From positions 21,820,637 through 21,884,636 of the forward strand of contig OZ020515.1 in NCBI GenBank assembly GCA_963971425.1: DNA of 64,000 nt, read 5' to 3'. Shown here in pieces: positions 10,411 to 23,050 of the stretch. Below the pieces are notes generated by a model. The model did not search any database. It saw nothing but the letters and a program-made list of their open reading frames with translations, and was not told the DNA's origin. The stretch is from Bryoerythrophyllum caledonicum (lineage: Eukaryota > Streptophyta > Bryopsida > Pottiales > Pottiaceae). Made by a program: the position numbers and the translations under genes. Every line of letters begins with the position of its first letter. The stretch's first letter is position 1.

Positions 10411-13400
10411 GTGGTTGTTGGTATGGGTGACTCCGAAGGAGCTGCCGGTGGCGGTGGAGGACGTACCGGTGGAGTTCAATTGCCGATGGAGGACATTTTG
10501 GGGGCATTGGCCCTGTTCATGGAGCAGCATAGAGCGAATCAAGGTGGACAAGGTGCCACGAAGGCTCTGAAGGCTGTTGTTTCTAAGATTGGAAGGTTCA
10601 ACGGCAAGAACATTTCCAAATTCTTGCGAACGTACATTTGTGAGATGGAGGTGCATCAAGTTGGAGACAATCAAATGATGCACACATTTGACATGGCGGT
10701 TGTACCTGATATTCGTGACAGGGTGCAAGAGATTCGAGAGTTGGTCATCTCGTGGGCAAATTTTGTTGAGCGACTTCGAGATGAGTATTTCGATGAAGAC
10801 TCGGAGAGGATGACCAAACGATCTTTCCTGGAATGGATTGAGCAACGGCCTGGGAACACTATGGGTCCCAACGAGCTGTTGAGAGACTTTGAAAAGAAAT
10901 TTGGTGTGAGTGGCCAAAGTGGGCCCTCACTCTTTTTTCTTTGTTTTTTCGAGTTTTTGATAGTATTGACCCAATTTTAGTTAAAGTAGTAGTCAATCCA
11001 CCTATTAGAGTCAAAGTCCTAGATTAATAGGCCTAGTGCCATGATGGGACACTAAGTTCCCTATTTTTTCCTCCTCCCTACTAATATGCTTGAAAGTGTA
11101 GTGGAAGTGGAGTGGGAATGAAGAGAAAGATAAAAAAGGGAAAGAAAGGTCCTTGGAAAATGACTAAAAATTGAGAAATGGGACAAAAATTATGGAAAAA
11201 ATTGAGAGAGTGTCTCCTAGCAGGTAGAAGTAGTGGTAAAATTTCTAGAATTTTCCGAGTTGAATTGCTATTTATTTCTAGGGTTTGACTAGTGGATCGG
11301 CGGTTGACCGTTCGGGAAAAATACTTATTGAACTCCAAAAATGCTAGGGAAATTTAGATAGACTAATTAGGGTGCTGGGAGTCCAGCTGTGTGGTTAGTT
11401 TTTTAAGTTATAAGTAAATTGCAAATCATCAGTAGATAGTAGTAGATCTAGGGTAATAGTCTTTAAAAGATCAAAAGGAAAAGAAAAAAAAGGAGGAAGA
11501 AAAGAAAAGAAGGTGGTTGGGCGTGCTTCCCCATGCACATGCCACATGACAATTCTTGCCACCATGGAATTAATTTTAGGGAGGCTTGTCAGGAGCAAAG
11601 CGGCGAGTTAATGCTAGTAATAAACTAAAAACATGCAAAAACGGCTGTAAGTAGCCAATCCTGCACTTCTGTGAGAGGTCATGGGCTGCCTCATTTAAAC
11701 TAAGCCAGTCTTGTCGGGGAAGAAAAACGAGAAAGACCAAAAGAAAAAGAAAAAAAAAAGGGAGAAAGGAGAACCAGCCAGGCTGAGTCGCTGGCGAGAG
11801 AGCTGGAGTTCTCTGGATTTTCCGGGGGCCGGTTTTTTGGGGAGCGAGGAGGAGTTCCTGCGAGCAAGAGGGAGGGCTGGAGCTCTCGTTTTTTTGGGTT
11901 GGGTTTGTTTTTTTTTTTTTTTTTGTGGTTGGTGGGTGTGCGCCCTGGGCGCGAGGGAGAGCTGGCCTCTCTGCGTTTTTTTTTGGAGAAGAGGCTCCTA
12001 CGCGAGTTGGAGGAAGCTCCTGCGAGCTGGAGGAGAGGCTCTTCCGGTTTTGGTGGTGAGCGCACCGGCTGCGCGCGAGGAGGTGTCTCCGTGTTGGTGG
12101 GTGCGAGCGCTCCTGGAGCCGGAGGGCGTGTGTGCGCGCGAGGTCTCGCTCTTCGTTTTTTTCTGGAAGCTGAAGCGCTCCGGTGTGAGAGGCTCCTGCG
12201 CGAGCTGGAGGGTGTACCTGCGCGAGGAGGTGGATCGGCGTGGGTGAGCGAGAAGCTCCTGCGAGCGGGGAGCTGTTTTCTCTTGGAAGACTCTGTTTTG
12301 GTGGTGCGCATCTGTGCGCGCGATCTGTGAAGGGTGAGCTGGTGAACTGAATTTCGGTGATGGAGTGCCGCGGAGAGTACGCACCTGCGTGCGCGAAGTA
12401 GGAGGTGGCGTGTGAATGTGAGCTGGTGCGAATTGCTGGAGGTCGTCACTCGGTTGTCGTGGAGCTGCACGCGAGGTCTGGGGAGCTGGAGCTGTTGTGC
12501 GAGAGATCAAGAGCCGGCGCGCGCGGTGCTAGCTGGAGAGAAGGTGCTGGAGAGCTGCGAGGAAGAGGTGTTAAAATTCCGGTGGCCGAATCTCATGCGG
12601 AAGCGCTGGCGAATTTTTGCCAGAATTAGGTATTTGGCCACAAGTTCCTTCAGAACTGAACCAGTTCGCAGCCCATTGACTCCGTCCTGTATGCATAAGT
12701 TCGTCTTGGTTCATAATGATGTGTTGAGATCGTTGGTGCATGGAAATTGCTTGTGATGGTGGTTTCTATGTCCTCGGCCTGCTGAATTCGGTTTTAAATG
12801 GTTCATTCAAGTTGGAAATGAGTTGCTGATCACTGTGAGAGGAATTTTTTTTGGATTCGGAGTCTCGAGTCAAGAGATAAGTGCTGTTGAAGTTGCTGCC
12901 ACAAAACGGGATCTGGATCAGGCCTGATCAGCCGACCTAAACTCGAAAAATTAACCAAAAAATAAAATAAAATAAAATAAATAAAAAATAAAAAATATAT
13001 ATATATATATAGAAATAAAAATAATAGTAATAATCATGATAATCAATAACCGTAACGATTAGATAACAAATAAGTAAATAATTACCTATACCTAATTAAT
13101 TTATCCGGAGTTAAGTGTTTAAGTTCCAAGGAAGGGTCAATCGAGTCCACATGACTGGGTTAAAATAATAGTATTATTAAACTCTAAATATATAAATAGA
13201 CATAACCAAGGATCCAGCCCCAGTAAATTAGAATATACAGATAAGCATCAGGAATGTTAAGTGGTGTAACATTAGGACCTTGTAGGTTTAAAAATTGATT
13301 CTCTTAGGGGGTCTATTTTTGGCCTTACATTTGGCTAGTTACCTTTGGCAGAAAGGCGTCTTCTTGAATCCAGGAAGACTGAGCTTTTCCTTCAAGCAAC

Positions 13401-14430
13401 TGATGCTGCACTTGAAGACCGACTTCTTCTACTTCTCGGAGATCGGACTACAGAAGGTGGCTTTACAAACGATTGGAGGAGAGTTGAAGAGACAGTAATT
13501 TTTTTGGCCAAACAACGACGTGTGAGGTCAAGAGGAGAAGAAACAAAAATTGATTCTGAGCCTATTCATACACCCAAGTCTCCTAAGGTGTCTTTTGCTC
13601 CATCACCGTCGACGAATCTGGGCTCTACCTCAAAGACCACCAAGACCACGGATGGAAATGCTCTTGATGAACTTATCAAGGGTTTCCGCGAGCTAAGGGT
13701 GGAATTTAGTGAATTGAAGAAAGCTAGAGGAGCTTCATCTTCTCAGCCACCTGAAAGTGCAAGAAAATATTCAAGAAGGTGTGTTTGGTGCGATGAGGAG
13801 ACTGATCATAGTCTCAGGGGCTGTGCATCCTACGAAGAGGCACTCAAGAATGTTCTTGTCTTCTACAAAGACGGGAAAATTCACGATGCCTCTACTGGCT
13901 CTCCAATGGGGACTAATTATGGGAGAGGAGGAATGAAGAAGCTCATGGAAGACAAGACAACAAGATCAAGCTATGTTCAAATGCATGAGACTGATTCATA
14001 TCACATTCAAGTGGAACAACACTCAATTGGTGTTTTCAATGCTCAAAAACAAGTGTTGATGAAAAGAGGAGCTCAAGCCATCAGAAAGGCAATTGGGTGG
14101 GAAGATCCTGTGGATGCAAGTAGCATCATGGCTTTTATGAATGAAGAGAAAGACAATGATGAGTTGCACGCAGCCTCTGTCGAGGAAAAACGTGTAAGAT
14201 TTGATGCTGACGATGGTGTTGAGCCAGAAGCAAAGAGAAGATCTTCGATGCAGAATGAGCCTGCAAAGGAGATGAGAAAGAGGGTTCCTACACGTTCAAA
14301 GCCATCGGACCCTAGTACTGAGCGCCCTAGTGATGCACCATTACCAAAAGAATGGTGGGAGAAGAATAAAGAGAAAGAGAAAGATGGACCAAACAGGCAA
14401 TCCAGTGACAGTAAAAGAGGATAAGAGAAA
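10411..14430 (+). pseudogene. gag region of the LTR retrotransposon
   Basis: The N-terminal part (from about 10,430) reads as a gag-like protein: Gly-rich start, then IGRFNGKNISKFLRTYICEM and FLEWIEQRPGNTMGPNELL. A second long coding part from about 13,345 ends in a charged tail and holds a zinc-knuckle-like CVWCDEETDHSLRGC (CX2CX5HX4C). Between them lies about 2.4 kb without recognisable element protein: GC-rich repeats near 11,940-12,560 and an AT-rich tract near 12,956-13,010. It could be an intron-like segment or a nested insertion. Confidence 0.7.
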
Positions 14431-14514
14431 GGAGACTCCAACAAGGCCAAGGGAAAGGCACCTGCCTATAAGCTTCAGTCAGACATTGAGACTTCCATTG
14501 ATCTGAAGGGAGTA

Positions 14515-17500
14515 TTGGAGGAAAGGATTTTAGATGCCAAAATCGAATTCACTTTGAGGGAAGCACTTGGTATAGCCAAGAAAGATTTTCATGAGCTGAT
14601 TATTGACATCATTAAGCGAAAGCGGCAGATGACAGCTGAGACTGTAATGATCAGAGCTTTGGACACTCACATGACCAAAGATGAAGAAACCGAGATTGGC
14701 GAGGTATTTGCCATGATGAGTGAATCAGTGGTTGAAGAAGAAGAAGATCTTCGGGAGGAAGCGCGAACCTTTGAGTTCTCGTACGATCAAATGATGAGGA
14801 CGGAGAACGAAGAAAGAACGGAGTTTGATTTACCGTTCTGGACTAGGGCCACCACTGAGACGAAGATAAAGCTCGGAGGGGTGGATGACCACATTTTAGC
14901 TCTTGTTGATCATGGTTCTGAGATCAACATTATATCTCGGAGTGTCTATGAAAGGGGCAAATGGCCGATTGATACGGACCATGGGTGGATTATGAGAGCA
15001 GCCAATAGCGGACGGACCCGGCTACATGGAGCTTGCCCAGCAGTACTCACGAAGATTGGAGATGTGGAGGTTGAGCAAAACTTCTTTGTTCAAAATCTTA
15101 GCGCCTATCCGATAATTTTGGGCCAACCATTTATCACCGCTTCACGAATGGAGACTAAGGTGTTGGATGACGGGTCTCATTATGCCCGGATTCGAAGTGT
15201 TGATGGAAAGAAATCAGTGCAGTTCTTAACGGTGAGGCCTGACAATGAGAGGCATGGGCTTCAACTCAGAGAGATCCCTCTACCAACTTCTACGAACTTT
15301 CCGGATTTCTAAAGGGCACACGTGGGATGTGGGGATCCACGGGTGCTAAGGGAATTAAGATTGGCGAGTTCCCCAATGTACATACCAACATTAGGTGTGG
15401 ATTTTTAAGTGTGACAGAGTGCGGCTTTGTGAGCTTTACGGGTGTCAAAGATTTGGACCCTGTATATAGAAAGTTTGTGAAAAAGATGGAGAAAAATCTA
15501 AAAAAGATGAAGGTTTTAGAAGAAGATGAGGCTATTTCTGGTATTTATGAAGAGAATGGAATGCCAGATGATATCTTAGAGACTTTGCAAGATCTAAAAA
15601 CAAACACGGATGCGGAGGGAGCTACTCATTGCTTTGTCAATGTGCATACAAGTGCAATGTATCATGAGATTTCCACAGCAATAACAAGCTTTGATAGTTC
15701 AAGAATTGATGGGCAGAGACCGGAAGCTTCAGTTCATACAAGATACAAAACTGTGGCCAAGAAGGTGAAGCCAGTGGCTACTCAGCTACCACCTGACACT
15801 GATGATCATATCAGACAAGCTGAGAAAGAGCCAAGTTTGAGAGAAACAAGAAAGATTGGACACAAGTTCACCAAAGAGACTTTGGCAAACTTGAAGATTG
15901 GTGGAGATGATTTTTTAACTGAGCCGGAGAAGAAGAAATTTCAAGATATACTTTCGAAGCATGGAAAGGCCTTTGCTTCTTCGCCAGATGAGATTGGATG
16001 TGTACATCCAACTGTTGTGGCACCAATGGTTATTTTTACGGTACCGCATGTACCATGGGATTTGAAGCCTATACATGTGCCTAGAGCTCTACTTCCGAAG
16101 CTTGTAGAGTTGCTCAAAGAAAAGACACGCATGGGCATACTTGAACCTTCAATGGCTCCATATTCAAATCGATGGTTCACAGGGCCAAAGAAATCGGGAG
16201 CATTGAGATTTATTCAAGATATGCAGCCAGCAAATGGAGTGACAATCAGAAACAAGGGCTCAGGGCCTATTGTTGATGAAGTAGCTGAAGCATTTGCGGG
16301 GCATGCAATTTATTCCATTGGAGATCTATACTCTGGTTATGATCAGTTTCAACTAGCTGCTGAGAGCAGAGATTTAACAACCACGAAGACTCCACTTGGA
16401 TTAGTGCGCATGTGTACATTGCCTCAAGGTGCTACCAACTCGGTGGCACATATGCAGAGCGCCATGAATCAAATCCTAAGAGACTTTGTGCCTGAGAAAA
16501 CCATACCTTTTGTGGATGACATTCCCATGAAAGGGTGCGAGGAGAAAGGAAGAGACTTAACCATTCAAGATGATGGTTGCAGAGCCTTTGTGAGTAATCA
16601 TATTGAAGATGTAGCCAAAATCTTGAACAAATTGGAGGAGGTCAATTTGACTCTCTCCATTGAGAAGTCCAAGTTTGGGGTTGATGAGATTTTGGTGGTT
16701 GGACACTTATGTGGTTCTTATGGAAGAAAGCCTAACCATGAGAAGGTGGATGCTATTGGAAGAATGAAGGCTTGTAGCAATATCACTGAAGTAAGGAGGT
16801 TTTTAGGAGCTTGTGTCTTCTATCAAATTTGGATCCCTCATTTTGCTCATATATCAGAACCTCTTTACAAGCTATTGCGCAAGAGAAACAAATTTATTTG
16901 GCAGCGTGAGCAAGACCGAGCTATGATGGAGCTGAAGATAATCTTGGAATCACCATCGGTTCTTAAACAAGTGAGTTATACTTGTGGAAGACCGGTGATT
17001 GTAACTGTTGATACGAGTCCAATTGCAATTGGATGGGTTGTTGGACAGGATGATGAAGAAGAGAATAGATTTGCTATCCGATTTGGAGCAAGGATCTTGA
17101 CAGAGCGACAGAGGGTTTACCCACAAGTAAAAAGAGAACTTTGGGGTGCCCTTACAGCTCTAAAAGTGGACAGAAACTACTTGATTGGTGCGGAGGTAGT
17201 TTTAGAAACTGACTGCTTGCCTTTGCTGGGGATGATAGCAAATTGTTCTTCACCAGACATTGCGATGCTGCGCTGGATAGCCTACATCAAGTCTTTGAAC
17301 CCTGTTCTTGTTCACATTGAAGGTAGAAATAATTCTATAGCGGATATGTTGTCTAGAGCAAGGTATTTCAATGAAGAAGAGATGATGGCTCATGAACATG
17401 GTGAAGAATTTTTACACGGAGGCTATGTGATGAACATAGATGGTGAAAGTTCGTCCACTAGAGCATGGCCTTTCAAATCTGAGTTGTACGAAGGAAAGCT

Positions 17501-18727
17501 GAGAGATATTGGGCTCTACTGGAGCACAATGGAGCGACAAAGAAGTTGGATGGATAAGACATTCAAAGATATCAGACATCAGTCTTATGGATATCTGTTG
17601 AAAGATGGATTTCTATGGAAGAGGGCAAAAAGAGCTAGTGAAGTGCCGTTAAGAGTGGTGGGAGACTCTGAAACCAAGAGCCAAGTTCTACAAGAGTTTC
17701 ATGATACACTTTGGGCTGCTCACAGAGGAGTGTGGGCCACGTATACAAAAATTAAGGAGAGATATTGGTGGAAAGGGCTATATAAAGATGTTGAAGAGTA
17801 TGTAGCTTCCTGTGCAGTATGCCAATTACAATCCAAGGTGCGGTACAGAGACGAATTACATCCCACTTACCCTGTTGCAATCCATTTTCAATGGATGATT
17901 GATTTGGTTGCCATGCCAAGTGCAATGTGGGGAATGAAGTACCTTGTTTTGGCCCGGGAAGAGCTCTCAAACTTTGTCGAAGGAAGGGCTTGAGGACCAA
18001 GGCAACAGAGAATGTGTGCCGATTTATACTTGAAGACATTTTTAGTCGGTATGGGAGTATTGGTCGGATGAGAGCTGACAGAGGAGAATTGAATGCTAGT
18101 GAAGCCAAAGAATTCTTCAAGCGATATGGTGTGCAGTTGGAGCTGACTACGGCTTACAATCCTGAAGCCAACGCCAAAATTGAGAGAGGTCATCCTCCAA
18201 TCATTCATGCTCTAGTCAAGGCGTGCAAAGGAAAGCCTAGTGTGTGGCCGAAACTACTTCCATTTGCTCTATGGGCTGATAGAACCACACATAGTACTGT
18301 GACTGGTTACATGCCTGTGGAGCTTATGCATGGTCAAAAGCCAATGATGCTAGGGGAAGCAAACATTCCTACATGGATGTTTCTTTCATGGGAGGACGGA
18401 ATTACCAGAGAAAGGTTGTTAGAACTTCGCATTCAACAACTTGAAAGATTGCCTGAGAACCTGGAGGTGGCATTGGAAAAATTATAGACTGCAAGGCTTA
18501 GCAATAAAGAGCGCTTTGACAAGACACACCGGCTGAGGGTGAAGAAAATTGAAGAAGGTGATTGGGTACTTGTCTTTGATAGTACCTTGGAACACCAACA
18601 CAGTACAGTGCGTAAATTTGCCAAAAGATGGTTTGGACCCTATGTTGTGGTCAAAGTCTATGAAAATGGCACTTATTCACTTCGGGAATTAGACGGGACT
18701 CTTCTACGTGTACCAATAGCTGGATAG
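14515..18727 (+). pseudogene. pol region: protease, RT, RNase H, integrase
   Basis: Aspartic protease near 14,880-15,150 (LVDHGSEINIIS, then IILGQPF). Reverse transcriptase about 16,030-16,760, with the FVDD catalytic box near 16,510. RNase H about 16,980-17,370 (VTVDTSPIAIGWVVG, then VLETDCLPLLGM). Integrase from about 17,690, with an HHCC zinc finger ending CAVCQLQSK, a catalytic core (RADRGELNASEAKEFF; AYNPEANAKIERGH) and a C-terminal barrel-like region (RKFAKRWFGPYVVVKVYENG). The order RT-RNase H-integrase assigns it to Ty3/Gypsy. Largely open but broken. Confidence 0.9.
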
Positions 18728-18917
18728 AGGATCAAAGCATTCAGAAGAAGAGATGGCAGATTCAATGATGAGGACTTTAATAGCTTCATGATCCTAGACC
18801 AAGATACAGAAGAAAATGAGACCGAAGAGGATCATGAAACATTCGAAGATCCACTACACGATCACCAAGATAATGAAGAGCCCTGAGTTTGGCACATACC
18901 AGAGGATGTGCAGGTTT

Positions 18918-18929
18918 AGAGGAGGTGAA
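18918..18929 (+). other. Polypurine tract
   Basis: AGAGGAGGTGAA immediately before the 3' LTR, the position and composition expected of the plus-strand priming site. Confidence 0.7.
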
Positions 18930-21241
18930 TGTCCTGATGTAAATATTTTCAGTGAATAATATATTTACTTGTTTACCTTTTTGGAAAGATCTTTGATTAG
19001 GAGGACGAAACTTATTGGTGACGCTTCCAGTAGCTTCAAGGTAACGCTTATTGCTCATGGAATTGTTTAAAAGGCGAAAGCCGTAAATAATATTCACCAA
19101 TTCGAAGTATTCCTTTACGTTCTTAGAGTTTGTGTTTGGATTTGAAGTTCGAACTAATATGTCGAACTGGAGGGTTTTTATGGAGTCACAAGATCTAGAG
19201 TCTGAACGGGAGGTAGATTTACAGCTTTCCTTGTCTCAGTTGCCAATTCAACCATCCCAGCCGACGGTTTCTTCACCATTGCCATTTCACCCGCAAGATG
19301 AAGCTGGATCTTCTCGTCCGCTAAAGCAGCCTCGTGTTGAGCAGCGTTGGCATGGTAATCTCCAAAAGGACGCGCGTGTTTTAGTAATCTTACTTCAAAC
19401 TGGATGTGTTGAACCGGGCACCCGTGAAGTGACATTTGAAGGCAGTTTCGAGGGCTTGAACGAAGACCATTATTTCTGTATACCTAGGCCAATCGAGCTA
19501 AGCACTGGCCATCATCGTTGGTTAGAAGGGCCAGTGAATCCTTTGACAAAGACTCAACGTGCAGATTACATCGCAAGTACTATCAAGCGCATCCTCAAGT
19601 TCTTGCAGATGGAGTAACACTGTTCTTTGACTTTAGTTTTTACCTCTACTTGTTTTTTATTGAAGCTTTGTACTAAATTTTTGTGTTTTGTGTTTCATTT
19701 GAATGTTAGAAGTTAAAAGATGATAGATAGAGGGTAGTTTACCTCCTAGTTAGAACTCTAAAGGTTTGTTGACCTTTAAAGATAAGTAGATACTTATCTT
19801 TTGAGTTTTCCTAGAGCCAATGGGTGTTTTGAGGCCCATATGATATGCACATGGGCTGATCTTATCCACCTTAGGGGTCTAGAGGATAGGTAGGCATCTT
19901 CTCTCTCCCTCCTAGTCGAGTTTTGGGGGAAAAAGGAGAGAGTGTGCTTTGAAAGAGAAGGGTGTGTGTGTGTGTAGAGAGCCGAGAGTTTGATGGGCAA
20001 GAACTCCGGTTGTAAGCAATTTTTTTTGAATGAAATTTTGAGGGTTTCTTCCTCTTTGAGATGCGCTTCCAGAGAGATTATTTTCGCTTGATTTGGAGTT
20101 GTGGGCAAAAAGTTACAAGCGTGTGAGTGGAGGAGGGTCTGCTGCCACCCAACGAAGGGGAGCAGAGATTCGGGCGGCCACCAAAGTTTGTAGTTTTTGC
20201 GTCTTTCTTTGAAAATTTCAGGAGTTATAGAACTTTTGTTTAGCTTTCCATAAACTTATCATTCAAGTTGATTAGAGTTGAATTGCAAAAGTTATGAAGG
20301 TTTGAAATTGTGAAGACCCGAGGCCATCCATTGAGAGGACAGAGGTTTCAACAAGCCATAACTTTTGGACAGTAGTTTAGAATGGTTTGAGATTTGAAAG
20401 GTGTGTGCACCATTGTTATAGCTCTCCAAAACGCTATTACAATTAACATTTGGAGTTTTGAAGAAGAAGTTATAAGCGATTGAATTTCTAGAAGGGCGGA
20501 ACTTTGAACTCACAACTTTCGGACAGTAGTTTAGAATGATTTGAAATTTGGAGGAGTGTTAGTTATTTGTATTAGCTTTCCAGAAAGTTATTAAACTTAG
20601 TAGTTGGAGTTTTGAATCATCTGTGGCACTTGTTTGAAGGTTACAGCCTTGATGGAAATTTTTCCATTGTGTTTTTGAACACTTCTTTTGAGTTTCTTAG
20701 TGTTTTTGAACACTTGAAGACTTGAAGACTTGAAGACTTGAAGATAAGAAGACATGAAGACTCGTGTGTTGTGGCTTGTGGCTTGTTATTCCTAGCCGGA
20801 TTTGGAGGCTCGTTGTCTTTTTTTGTTATTCCCAGCCAGATTTGGAGGCTAGTTCTTTTCAATTCTGCTTCGTAAATTTTGTTGCGGCGAAGTGGGGTTG
20901 ATCACCCACACGATCGTATTTATGTTGTTCTCACCGGTGAGGCGCGATTGCTGGTCACCGTGGGTTTGAATTTTAGCAGCCAATCTTTCGGACGGTTTCA
21001 GCTTGTAGTCTGGCCGTCCCGTTTTACCCGTCCGAGGCCGTGGGTTCTTATCACCTTACCTTTACCCTTAACCCGTTTAGAGCCACCACAGGATAGGCCA
21101 ACGGGGAGCTGTTTGAAGAGTCGAAGAGATGAAGATATGAAGATTTGAAGAATTGAAGACACGACTAGACTCTCCTGCCATCTATTCTGGTTGCAGCCAG
21201 ATTCCCCGTGAATTCTCAAAGCGCTCCCCTCTCTACACGAT
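18930..21241 (+). repeat. 3' LTR
   Basis: 2,312 bp partner of the 5' LTR; the 2 bp length difference is one small gap near 20,513. It ends directly at the ATCGT duplication, after which DUF7869 element copy 2 resumes. Confidence 0.92.
19132..19617 (+). CDS. 161-codon open frame inside the 3' LTR, unknown function
   Basis: Same frame as at 8,260-8,745, with Glu instead of Lys early in the protein (FMESQD against FMKSQD). If transcription begins in the upstream LTR, this copy would lie in the 3' part of the transcript. Function unknown. Confidence 0.45.
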   Translation: MFGFEVRTNMSNWRVFMESQDLESEREVDLQLSLSQLPIQPSQPTVSSPLPFHPQDEAGSSRPLKQPRVEQRWHGNLQKDARVLVILLQTGCVEPGTREVTFEGSFEGLNEDHYFCIPRPIELSTGHHRWLEGPVNPLTKTQRADYIASTIKRILKFLQME

Positions 21242-21362
21242 ATCGTGGAGATGAACAATTATGTTTTTTTTTTGTTTATTTTGATTGATGTGGGATGAAC
21301 CTTGGAGTTCTATCATACTACGACAATTATTTACACTTTCGCCTTAACTCTGCAGTGCCGAG

Positions 21363-22738
21363 ATGGACACTTCAACCGGTGCCTCAATCGACGATGATTT
21401 TGATTTGTCTAGTGACAACTCGTCTTTCCACAATCCAGTAGATGCTGATGTGATGGAATTCGAAGTTCTCTCAAGGCATTCTTGGATTGGTAAAATAGTC
21501 GAAATGAAAAACCTGTCCGGTGTTACAATTGCCACTGGAATACTTCGTAACTTTCACGCCACGGCTATTTCTAGGACTGATGCTCCATTAGGTGATATGC
21601 ACATTGCCATTCAGGTCTCGAGGACATTAGTTGAAGATGAAGCTCCGGACGAATGGCGTTATTGTGTTAAGATTTGGCCTATTGGTCAAGTTTTCTATAA
21701 TAGTGTCAGTCTCTTGCATCACCTGCAGCGTGATACTTACAATTCTGTAATGGCAATGAGAACCCGGTCTCTTGGAGAGAGGACTCGGTCTTATGAAAGC
21801 TCATCTAGGATCCCTTCAACCATGGTTTCAACAAAATCATCAATTCTGCTCTCTGACGAATCTATCAACTTTGTTGCTGGAAACCGCTGTTGCTCTAGGA
21901 GTTGTGTTCAACGCTTCTCACGATTGAAAATTAAGGTATTGCGGATGAGGATGTATTTTGGAACCTCCGTTCAATTTAGAAGGCATATGAAGCTAGATGT
22001 TGACGGACAGTTTCATGTGGACAATAACGGTAGAAATGTGGTGACCATTGAGGGCGTTGATGTGTGCGCAGCTGCCTGGCAGCACATCATGGGCGTCAGT
22101 GAAACCTCATTCTATGAATATGCCAAGGATGCAGCGACTGGTGTAGTCGCGCAACCCCATGGTAATTCAGGGAAACGGAAACCTAGAAATCACATAGTAG
22201 TTGCTACCGCAACATTACGTGTCATTCTTAATAGGAATGCTGACCACATGCCCCACAAGTCCCGCATCTTGCCTTCGGGTGAGACATCTGTGGCCAAAGT
22301 TCTTCCCGCAAATTTCAAGTGGAAAGATCAAATTCCTGCAATTGATGCCCATTTAGTTAATTGCGGGCTTTCCCAAATTTCCACTTCAGGGCTGAGTAAG
22401 ATTAGGCGGGTCCATTTTTCCGATGACGATGCAAAACGACCTGGGGATAACTTTGCACGTTGTTCAACATGTGATAAGTACCATTCCCATCGGAGATTGC
22501 AGTAGCCTGGAACAGAAGCTGCGCTATTGTGGCAGCAGAGGTTGAATCTCCATTTGGATTCAGCATGGGCTCATCGAGAGTTGTATTATTCCAACCGTTA
22601 CCGCTCTCAAGAGTTGCCGGATGAATGTGTTACGATTATGCACGACAAGATGGATCACTCAAAGACTGCATCTCCTGTCCTCTCTCACAAGACGAAACAT
22701 TTGGATGGTCTGATGAAGTTGCCCATCTCTGTTATTGG
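21363..22738 (+). pseudogene. DUF7869-type transposase, copy 2 (3' part replaced)
   Basis: Near twin of copy 1: only a few residues differ over about 380 codons (for example NPVDAD against NPVDVD). The frame from 21,363 stops at 22,503, where CAG has become TAG (RRLQ*PGTEAALL against RRLQQPGSEAALL), then stays open in the same frame to about 22,738 (IMHDKMDHSKTASP). At 22,739 the match to copy 1 ends abruptly after PISV, and the transposase C-terminal half with the DN and HxxED boxes is missing; instead the sequence leads into the HAD phosphatase region. This looks like a deletion that joined the middle of the transposase to a later part of the element. The upstream array is displaced 13 kb by the LTR element. 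Confidence 0.8.
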
Positions 22739-23050
22739 ATGGATTGTACAATCTATCTTTCTCAAGATTTACAATCTATCTCCTAAAGTCATTGTTACTT
22801 CTATTGCATATTCAGCTCGACTCGAGCTGAATATGCATTACTTTCTGTATATATTGTTGTTCACCCTCTGTGTGCATCATGTTAAAATTCAAGTAGTCCT
22901 CTCCCTTGTGTGCATCCAATTATTGAGTACTCATAAACTTGCACAATCAGTTTGAGTCGAGGTGTATGTTGATCTTGTTTAGTATCAACTGTCGTTGCAT
23001 TTTTTGGGCATGTTTGTTCATAACCTTTAATCAAATTTGCTGAATTTCAG
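22739..23050 (+). other. Junction or intron-like stretch with a motif 1 palindrome
   Basis: No open gene. A perfect motif 1 palindrome (ATTCAGCTCGACTCGAGCTGAAT core) lies at about 22,807-22,834. The stretch ends in a good acceptor (TTGCTGAATTTCAG) before the next exon-like block. Confidence 0.5.

Larger units (their letters stand above)
8053..21246 (+). mobile_element. Ty3/Gypsy-type LTR retrotransposon with 5 bp target duplication
   Basis: The element occupies 8,058-21,241, flanked by ATCGT at 8,053-8,057 and 21,242-21,246. The two LTRs (2,314 and 2,312 bp) differ by about eight or nine substitutions and one 2 bp gap, near 0.4%. With rates around 1e-8 per site per year that is a few hundred thousand years or less. 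Order of parts: LTR, gag region, protease, reverse transcriptase, RNase H, integrase, LTR, which is the Ty3/Gypsy order; no chromodomain was recognised. Coding parts are open over long stretches but broken in about four places, so it is treated as a recent fossil. It lies inside the 5' region of DUF7869 element copy 2. LTR ends are placed by the target duplication and could be off by one base. Confidence 0.93.

Noticed and set aside
11711-12629. Long overlapping open frames on both strands
   Set aside because: GC-rich GAGCTGGAGG-type simple repeats inside the LTR retrotransposon keep frames open in several directions at once; composition is Arg/Gly/Ala/Pro filler.
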